Assembly: GCF_000143415.4 (NCBI RefSeq)
Contig: NW_003314349.1
Coordinates: 720,254-784,253, forward strand
Direction of reading: 5' to 3'
Source of the DNA: Selaginella moellendorffii
Lineage: Eukaryota > Streptophyta > Lycopodiopsida > Selaginellales > Selaginellaceae
Length of the DNA stretch: 64,000 bases
The position numbers and the translations under genes are program-made. Numbering within the stretch: the stretch's first letter is position 1; every line of letters begins with the position of its first letter. Shown here in pieces: positions 56,873 through 64,000 of this stretch. The notes below the pieces were generated by a model. The model searched no databases, was not told the DNA's origin, and saw only the letters and a list, made by a program, of their open reading frames with translations.

Positions 56873-57514
56873 TTAAGAGAACGTAGCCTTGAGCTGCCGA
56901 ACCGCGTTCTCATCAATAAAGAAGGTCTTGACGAGCACCTCGTCCAGGATGTCCGATCCAAACATGGAGCTTGCGATAAGCTGGAAGCCCGGTGACTGCG
57001 AATCCAGTGTCACGATGGCCATGGCGGTGGTGTTACCGACGTTGAGCTGCCAGTGGATCAAACCCCGCGGGAAGATCATCACATCGCCTTTGGAGATGAC
57101 CCGAGCAAAGAGCTGGTTCTGGGTGGTGACGAATCCGGCGTACAAGCTCCCTTCCACGACGTAGATGATCTCCGAGCCTCGCGGATGCGTGTGTGGAGGG
57201 ATGAGACCGCCGGGAGCAAAGTCGAGCCTGGCAATGGCGAGGCCGAGAGAGTTGAGCCCAGGAAAATCGTGGACGAAGCCAAACACCGCGTCGGCTCTCG
57301 ATGGGCCGCTGGTGTTTGCAGAGTTTCGAAGGCCTGAGAAGATGAAATCCTCGGTGGTGGTGTTGGCTGCTCGCTTGCAAGGGTAGCCATTGAGAGTGAG
57401 GTCCTTTGCGAGGTCGGCCACGCAAAAGTCCTGGAGGGGATCGGCGTCGGAGGCTGTGATCACCTGGAAGATTGGTGCCGCAATGACGAGAAGTTGGAGG
57501 AGTGTGATCATCAT
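56873..57514 (-). CDS. GLP: Germin-like protein (secreted cupin)
   Basis: A single exon of 213 residues. I chose the double-Met start at 57514 because a hydrophobic signal peptide follows (MMITLLQLLVIAAPIFQVIT), with the mature start near SDADPLQDFCVADL, the usual germin N-terminus. The two Cys that form the germin disulfide are present (DFCVAD and YPCKRA). Cupin box 1 is GGLIPPHTHPRGSEIIYVVE and box 2 is GDVMIFPRGLIHWQLNVGN, supplying the three His and one Glu that bind manganese. Family members are cell-wall glycoproteins, some with superoxide dismutase or oxalate oxidase activity; which applies here is not readable. The frame is open further upstream to 57727, but those codons look like 5' UTR. 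Confidence 0.93.
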   Translation of the reverse strand: MMITLLQLLVIAAPIFQVITASDADPLQDFCVADLAKDLTLNGYPCKRAANTTTEDFIFSGLRNSANTSGPSRADAVFGFVHDFPGLNSLGLAIARLDFAPGGLIPPHTHPRGSEIIYVVEGSLYAGFVTTQNQLFARVISKGDVMIFPRGLIHWQLNVGNTTAMAIVTLDSQSPGFQLIASSMFGSDILDEVLVKTFFIDENAVRQLKATFS

Positions 57515-58062
57515 CGTGTTCTTGAGTGATCCCTGGAACTTGAGAAAACAAACGAGAAAGCGATGGCTAGGAATTAGAAGAGTGACCTCTTTCTTTCCTT
57601 GATTTGTGAGATGGTTGTGAAGGTATTTAAAGGATGAAAAGGCTTGGAGAAGGTTCCATGAAACACAGCAGTTGCGATGTGACCCGTCACTTTGTGTTGA
57701 CAATGTGGGAGTTCTTGCTTCGCCCACGTTTTAAATATTTCTCCATTGAAGGTTTCTTGTACGCGTCAGTTGACAAAATCTTACTAGAATAACCCACAAG
57801 AAATCTAATATCAATAAAAAAAATTAAAATCCTCAAATATGTAATGTAATATTTTTTTTTAATAATACAATTCTAATTAATTTATGATCATAAGTATACA
57901 TATAAACCAACTCATGTTACAAATTGCAAAGCCTTAAACAAACTGTAAGATCCTTGTAGCTTATCAAACTTTGCCTTTTATCCTTTTTACATAAGCTAGA
58001 GAAAAATTGTCTGGTGTCCTTTGGTCATGTTTTTGTACACAAAATTCAGTCAGGTTGATCCG
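57515..58062. other. Intergenic: GLP promoter and RBOH 3' side
   Basis: A TATTTAAA-type motif near 57630 could be the GLP TATA box. The rest is AT-rich with a T-run near 57852. Confidence 0.4.
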
Positions 58063-61000
58063 CTAGAACTTTTCCTTGTGGAAAATGAACTTGGTATTCG
58101 ATTTCTCCGAGTAAGACCGCGAGAGAAGGTCGAGCTCCTTTCCTGCTGCCGAGTTTCCGCAGTAAAACACACCTATTCTGGCACCTGGATGAATCGATGC
58201 AAGCCTCGCAAACACTTTCCTCCAGTTTGGACGAGCAAAATGCGTTCGAACCTGGGGAAGAAATCGAAAGAACAAATAAGAAGAAAGAACATTAACTAGA
58301 AAGGAACTTACCCGAGTGCCAGAGACAATATCAACACCGCTTCGTGCGTGATGCAACGCTTGGACCAAACCGATAAGCGTGGAGCGAGCGTCTCCTTCTT
58401 CGTAAACACTCGTTAGATAGTTATGCATCTCGATCACGGCCTGCAAAGAAGCACCAAAACGATTTGTAAAAGGAGGAGATAGAAATCACAAACGTTTTCC
58501 TGACCTTGTGATCAAGCTGAGAGACTTCGTTCATGACTCCCTTGAACCATTCAAAGGAGCTTTGCTCTCTGGTGACCCAGTAGAAGTAAGCGTTCGTGGG
58601 GCCTCTATTTTTCTTGGCTTTTTTTCTGGCAGCATCGAACATCTTGCTGAATGGACTTTGAGATCCCTGGAAGATAATGTGTGTAAGTTCATTGCTTCTG
58701 GAGGAAAAAAGAAAAGAAGATAAAATACTTACAGGAAGCTGCTCGGCTGACTTTAAATGATTCAACATGTCTCTCAGGATGCTTATAAATGGTGTTGCTC
58801 CAATTCCAAGTCCCACCAGCAATAGGATATCGTACTTTTTGAAATCCTGGGATGGTGCTCCATATGGTCCATCAACACAGAGCTTGGGATATCTACACGA
58901 GACAAAGATTAAAAAAAAGGAAAACACTTTAGAGATCATACGAAAAGCTAAGAAAACTTACTTGAGCTGCTCGTTTGGCTGATCTACAACCTGCAAGAAA
59001 AGCACTTAAGCCCTGAAATCTTTCTCCCGGAAAACTTACTTGAGAAAAGATCTTCATTAGCTCTTGCGTCCAATCCCCGAGGCTGCGTATGTGTACACTT
59101 ACATATTCATCTCCCGGTGCCGAAGTTATGGAGAATGGATGCCTGTAACACAGACAAATCCTTAAGAAGCGAACCACACATACACAAATCTAGCTTACCA
59201 TTCGAAAGGCGACACTGCGGGGCATTGCAAGAAGAGATACATTCCACTTTGATATCTAAAACCCGGAGGCTTAGTCATGTATAAAGCAAGAACGTTTCCT
59301 GAATAAATGGATGCCTGAAAGATCGCAAATCGTGAGCAAAACTGGACAAAAATTCCATCTTTGTTTACCTTTACAATGCTAACTTTGTAAGTACAAGCTC
59401 TCAGCGTTCGTAGAGTCCTCTCGCCAGTGTACAAGAGCGCGGGTATAGCTATATACATCCAAGCCTGTGAAGGAAAAGCTTTAGAACAACGAGACACAAA
59501 GAAGAAAATAAAAGTGATTTACCGTTTTTTCTCTCCAGTCCCGAGCGAGGAACAAGAAAAAGGAGTGAACGATGAGAAGACCGTAGACGAGGACGAACAA
59601 GTGGTGCGAGTACCAAAAGGCATTGAAGCCCGTCAACCTGTGGAATGGCCAGTGGAGCTTGACGAGATTTCTCCTGGACCAGTGCGTGGCCAGCAAAAAC
59701 GCGATGATCATGAGCAGCACCATGATAATCCCGGTCATTCCCTCGATCGAAAGCACCAAATCCAGGTACGTCGGCTGGGCAAACTTGAAGTTCACGCCTA
59801 GTGTCTGTATGAACTTGATGTAGTCCGCGCTGGAAATCCGGTAAAAATCGCAGGTTAAGTGAACTCCCCCGTGGAGGAAAACTCCAATCACGATTGCTGC
59901 TGCAACCAGCTGATCTCCAGAAAAAAAGAAGAAGAAGAAGAAACATGTAAGAAGCTCAGATTCTTCAATGCAAAAAAGACGACAATGGCGATGACGATGA
60001 AGCAACGAAAAGTATAAAGAAAGGCATATACAACAAAGCACCCATTACCCAAGCCAAGTACCAGAGACGGTCGAAACAATACTTTAGCTTTCCACTGTCA
60101 GGATCACACGAAGAACAATCAATCAGTCAAGGGAGAACATTATGATCAACTGGTTGATTGAAACTAGAGAAAATAAAAGCATAAAGGCACAAGGGAAAGA
60201 AACACCAGGGACCAGCAAGCAACAGGCAGCCAGCTGGAGAGAATCAACCAGAAGAGTGAAAACAAAAAGCCAGGGAGTAGTGAAAAAAAATTCATGGCAG
60301 TAGCACAGTGAAGATTTAGCGAAGAACTTGTACGAAGAAATTGTAACAAAAAAACTCAAACCACTGCAAAAGATGGACGCAGCGAAGCAGCAGGAACAAA
60401 AGGAGAGACGCATCGCGGTGACGAAGAACCAAACAAAAAACAGGCAGCCATGGAAGAAAAACTTGGCTTACATGATCAGGGAGATGTGCGTGGGAGTAAC
60501 TCAGTTAGCAGCGTTCGCGAAGGAGAAAGACAAAAAAACTTTGCAGAAGACAAGGAGGGAAAACAAAGTTGCAAAACATTAATCCAATCCAGCCAGCAAA
60601 AATGTGAATCAAGAACAAAAACGTGATGGAGAGAACCAGAAAACAAAATATGATCCATCTAGACAAGAGTGCAGCACAGAGAAAGAATTCTCACACAAAA
60701 ACACTGCAAACCCAAGGAAAAACTGGTAGAACGAGAAAGAACAAAAAAAAAAAGAGCCCAAAGAAGAAGCAAAAAAAAGAGAGAGAAAAGCTAGTAGGAC
60801 AAACATGCTCAGCTATGGCGAAGATCAAAGAAGCAAAAGAGAAGAGAGAAGACTAACCTTGTGAAAGTTGATGTTATCGTCAAAGGGAACGATGGTGGCG
60901 AGCGCGGTGGATCTGAGCCAAGTGATGGTATTCCGGCAAACCGGGAGAAGGATGAGCGCCATGTTGAGCTTGAGCGTCTCGGCGGCGCCCTTGGCAGTGC

Positions 61001-61983
61001 ACAGGCAGTAGCCCATCACTGGAAACCCCGAGCGGTAGCTATACTGGATGAACTTCCAGCTAAAGAGCACCGCCATCACCGCGAACCACAGCGCGATCAT
61101 CCACACGCGCTGCCAGTCGTCCAGGAGCACCACCCTCGCGCGCCGCCGCAGCGATTCCATCCTCCCGATAGCGCTCTTGGGCAGCGTCGCCGAGGAGCTT
61201 ATCATCTGGCTCTGGTGGTCGCAGGCGCTGGGGCTTCGCAGCAGTCCCTCGAGCTGGAGCAACTGGAGATCCAAGAGATTCACGTAAGCTTGGATGGGTG
61301 AAAGAGTGATGATCTTACGCCAATGTAGCCGTTCTTCTCGCGATCAAGCTCCTCCATGATGAGTGCCGCGTACTCCTCCGCCTGCTCCTCGAGGATCGAG
61401 AGCCGATTCGCGGACGCACTGAGCAAGATCACCTGGAATCACTCGCTCAGTCCAAGATACCCAGACACGGCATTTGCTGGGATAGAAAGGTTCTTACCTC
61501 TTTTACCTCGTCCTCGAAGATTCGCCCGTCCAGATCCTTGTCGCAGCTGCGTGGCAGCACGATCGCATCAGCGACAGGAAGAAATCGCAAGAAATCAGCG
61601 CCTTACAGGTCGAAGAAGATGCGCATTCGCGAATCGAAGCGCTTGTCCGTCATGTCGAGCCAGTAATCGCTCAGCTCTTCTCGCCCAATGCTCGTCAATC
61701 CCTCCTTGCCTCGCCGCCGCGACAATGCATCGAAGAGCTGCCCGGCAAACTCCTTGGTTTTCATCCCTGGAGCGAGCGCGCGATCAGAGAGTTTCCAGCC
61801 AAGAACAGAGAGAACTCACCGATGCACGCCCCAAAATCCGATCTCGCCAGCCTCCCATCGGGCCTGCCAGCGCTAAGCTTCCGGAATCGCGCATCCACCG
61901 TCTCCCAATTCGTGTCGCGGTTGGACTTGTCGATGAAGCGAAGCCCCTCGATCGCGCGACTGGTTGTGGCGATCGCGGGTGGA

Positions 61984-62015
<32 letters not shown>

Positions 62016-62417
62016 TGGGGGCTCTCGATCGGGCGAGAAATCCACTGGCATGATCCGCGCGTCATGCTTCCCCTTGGAATTGGATGGCGGCAGTGGCGCT
62101 GCTGCTCTCACCGGGATGGTGATCGCGACGCCGCCTCCTCCCTGGCGATTTTGCGCGGTGGTAGCGGTGGTGGTACTATCGTCGATGATGATCCTCGAGG
62201 AGATTGTCGTGGGCGATGGATCAACGACTGGAGAAACGCTCCTCAGCGTTACAGAGTCCCTGTGAACATCCAGAGTCACTTCCAAAACTATGTGATCCTG
62301 GTGATGATGTTCCACCAGCTGTTGGCGATGACGATCCTGCCCATGATGATCATGGCGATCCACATTCGTGCTACTGCCAGTGCGACCCATCTGTTCTTCG
62401 CCGTCGCGAACCGGCAT
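58063..62417 (-). CDS. RBOH: Respiratory burst oxidase homologue (plant NADPH oxidase)
   Basis: About 13 exons, roughly 900 residues. The last codons are FIFHKEKF at 58065-58089. Exon 1 (62417-61820) has a low-complexity N-terminus with an Ala tract, then GLRFIDKS and SDFGACIG, the RBOH NADPH_Ox region. EF-hand loops follow: [12 protein letters not shown] near 61535 and [10 protein letters not shown] near 61330. The membrane part includes [35 protein letters not shown] and [17 protein letters not shown], with the haem-ligand His residues. The FAD motif is [19 protein letters not shown], the NADPH motifs are [12 protein letters not shown] and [16 protein letters not shown], and [12 protein letters not shown] is near the end. 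It makes apoplastic superoxide under Ca2+ and kinase control. The start at 62417 (MPVRDGEEQ) is the best candidate; a Met at 62438 is also in frame. One intron (59910-60859) is about 950 bp, far longer than the others. Confidence 0.93.
61984..62018. repeat. GCC trinucleotide run (Ala tract in RBOH)
   Basis: About eleven GCC/GGC triplets encode a run of Ala in the RBOH N-terminal region. It also creates a long open but meaningless frame on the plus strand. Confidence 0.9.
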
Positions 62418-64000
62418 TTCCTTTTTTTTTTTTCTCACCTCCCCTGTTCTTGGCAGCTCGGCTCTCCTCGGATCGATGCTCCGGGCGCGATCGGCGATGA
62501 TGGGCGATCGATTCGACGCCGCAGAAGCCGACCCAGGTGCTCAAAATCGCGACTTGCGTGGTTGCGCCGCGGATCTTCCAGGAGATGATGATCCCGCCTG
62601 GAAGAAGATAGGGAAATCTTTCAATCGCAGCAGCAGCATCTTGTACTCCTGCTGCTGCTTCGCTTGACGACCTACCTCAGCTCCCGAATTGATCAGAGCC
62701 CAGCATTAATTGGGCTCGCAAACCAGGAGAAAAAGAAGAAAAATTTCTGGCAAGACAAAACTAGGTGGCAAAAAAAAAGAGAGAGAGAGAGAATCCTCTG
62801 CTCGGCTCTGTGCCTGCTTGCTCTGTGTCGCTCGCGAATTGAAGGAGATGGATATGTCGATATATCGATTTCGCGGGTAATCAATGATAAATCATTTAAG
62901 TGCAGCACAGCGCAGCCACCACTTCACCTTTTTCTTTGGCCTCCTTTCTCGGCTCTGCCAGTGCACTGAAACCCTCACTCTCCTTTTCGTGCCTTTGCGC
63001 TTGCTTTGCTTTGACGGTGGTAGCGGTGGATTTCAATGAGCAAAGCGATGGCTCCGCTCGTAGAGCAGCGTGCGCAGCTTTGGATGATCAATGCAATGCA
63101 GGAGGAAAGAGGAGAATTTGGAGTGGCACAAGATCGATCGATGGAGCGCCTTTTCTTGCTTTTCGGTTTGATGATCCTGGATGAATCCCTGCCGCTTTGG
63201 TTGGCTTGCGGTGAAATCCTTTCTTGGCTGCTACTCTACTGCTTGCTGCTGGCTCTGGATGGATGGACCAGTGGCTCTCTCTAGAAGGAAGGCGAGATCA
63301 AGTTAGGTGGAGAGAAGGATCGATCGAAACTCTACTAAAAGGATTGTTTTTTATGTTTCGCTTGGGCGAATGATCCTCCTCCTGGTAACAACACACAAGA
63401 AGAGTATGACGAAAGTGAGGAAACCAAGTAAAATATAGAAACTAAAGAAGAATGGGGATGGATGAAATTTTATATCCTACAAGAGTGGATTCGATCGACA
63501 CCCCCCAAAAATGCCGGAAAAAGAAGGCGGCAAGAGGAAAAAAAGAGGAGGGATTAACAAAAAATAAAAGAGAACACCCCGTGAAAAGATCGAAACCACC
63601 AACTTGGGAGCGATTCGATCGCTGCTGCAAGCTCTACATGCATTCGATCTCGATTCTCGATCGATCGGCAACTCACAAGAAAAAAACAATCTTACCTCGA
63701 TCGCTTGCCAGCGAGTTGAGCAGTTTTAAGATCACTTCCCTTGCATGGAAATTTGAGTTCTTCACGGATCAAAAGCAATGCATGGGTTGCTGTTTATAGG
63801 GAGATCATGAAATACAATACGTGTAAGCATACGACTAGAGTAAGCTCTATGGCGTGTTTTTTATTTTATGTTTTTTGGTTTCTCATACAGGTTTTTGGTA
63901 TTGGCGCAAGTCAGTGGCGAAACGAAAGACAAAGACAAGAGCGTGTGTACAAAATGCCCCCACAGTGTAGGTACATACATGAGCGTTAGCTTCTTCTTTT
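62418..64000. other. RBOH upstream region, no supported gene
   Basis: A polypurine/T-run lies at 62420-62431 and a GAGAGA run near 62780. Several open frames up to 115 codons exist on both strands. None has domain support, splice logic or codon character of a gene. RBOH 5' UTR sequence probably lies in the first few hundred bases. Confidence 0.5.

Noticed and set aside
61356-62588. Open frame of 410 codons on the plus strand
   Set aside because: Antisense to RBOH exon 1 and its neighbours; the length comes from the GC-rich, GCC-repeat codons of the real gene.
63036-63799. Several open frames downstream of 63 kb
   Set aside because: Short, overlapping on both strands, without motifs or splice logic.
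1-64000. CRISPR arrays, bacterial operons or rRNA operons
   Set aside because: None seen; the 5S-like blocks are inside retroelement LTRs and are not rRNA genes.

Overview
The window reads as a nuclear scaffold segment of a land plant, most likely the lycophyte Selaginella (probably S. moellendorffii; this is inference). The reasons are GT-AG introns that are mostly 45-100 bp, plant-only families (IQD, PHT4 anion transporter, RBOH, germin-like protein), many intron-poor pentatricopeptide (PPR) genes, and gene-rich 45-55% GC blocks next to AT-rich transposon deserts. One 154-base assembly gap lies at 3046-3199.

Layout. 1-2.1 kb is a large imperfect inverted repeat. 3.2-5.9 kb is an eight-exon gene for a Crinkler-like P-loop NTPase with a possible PD-(D/E)xK nuclease end. 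5.3-26.9 kb is a decayed composite duplication. A cassette made of a PARP-like gene, a tRNA-like element, an antisense PPR gene, a 3' fragment of the Crinkler-like gene and older remnants of the same parts occurs in three unequal units, and nearly every copy carries its own lesions. 26.9-35.8 kb is a transposon landscape: a MITE with TAA target duplications, a TRIM inside an 11/12-bp minisatellite, a Helitron helicase pseudogene split by a young TRIM, and an AT-rich secreted lectin-like reading frame with an internal stop. At least four TRIMs of one family are present, at 6.8, 20.2, 30.9 and 33.1 kb. Their LTR carries a segment closely matching the internal control region of plant 5S rRNA, the hallmark of Cassandra elements.

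35.8-63 kb is conserved gene space. In order it holds IQD (-), UTP20 (-), RCC2-like (+), PHT4 chloroplast anion transporter (+), an intact single-exon PPR gene (-), a germin-like cupin (-) and an RBOH NADPH oxidase (-). UTP20 and the RCC2-like gene are head to head, 110 bp apart, and share a promoter with telo-box motifs. IQD (calmodulin binding), RBOH (EF-hand, superoxide) and the germin-like protein (possible peroxide producer) are all calcium/ROS-type functions, but nothing in the sequence shows that they act together.

Exon models were made by eye from GT-AG signals and reading-frame continuity. The Crinkler-like, IQD and PHT4 models close exactly in frame. The UTP20, RCC2-like and RBOH models are secure in identity but their individual exon borders are only partly checked.
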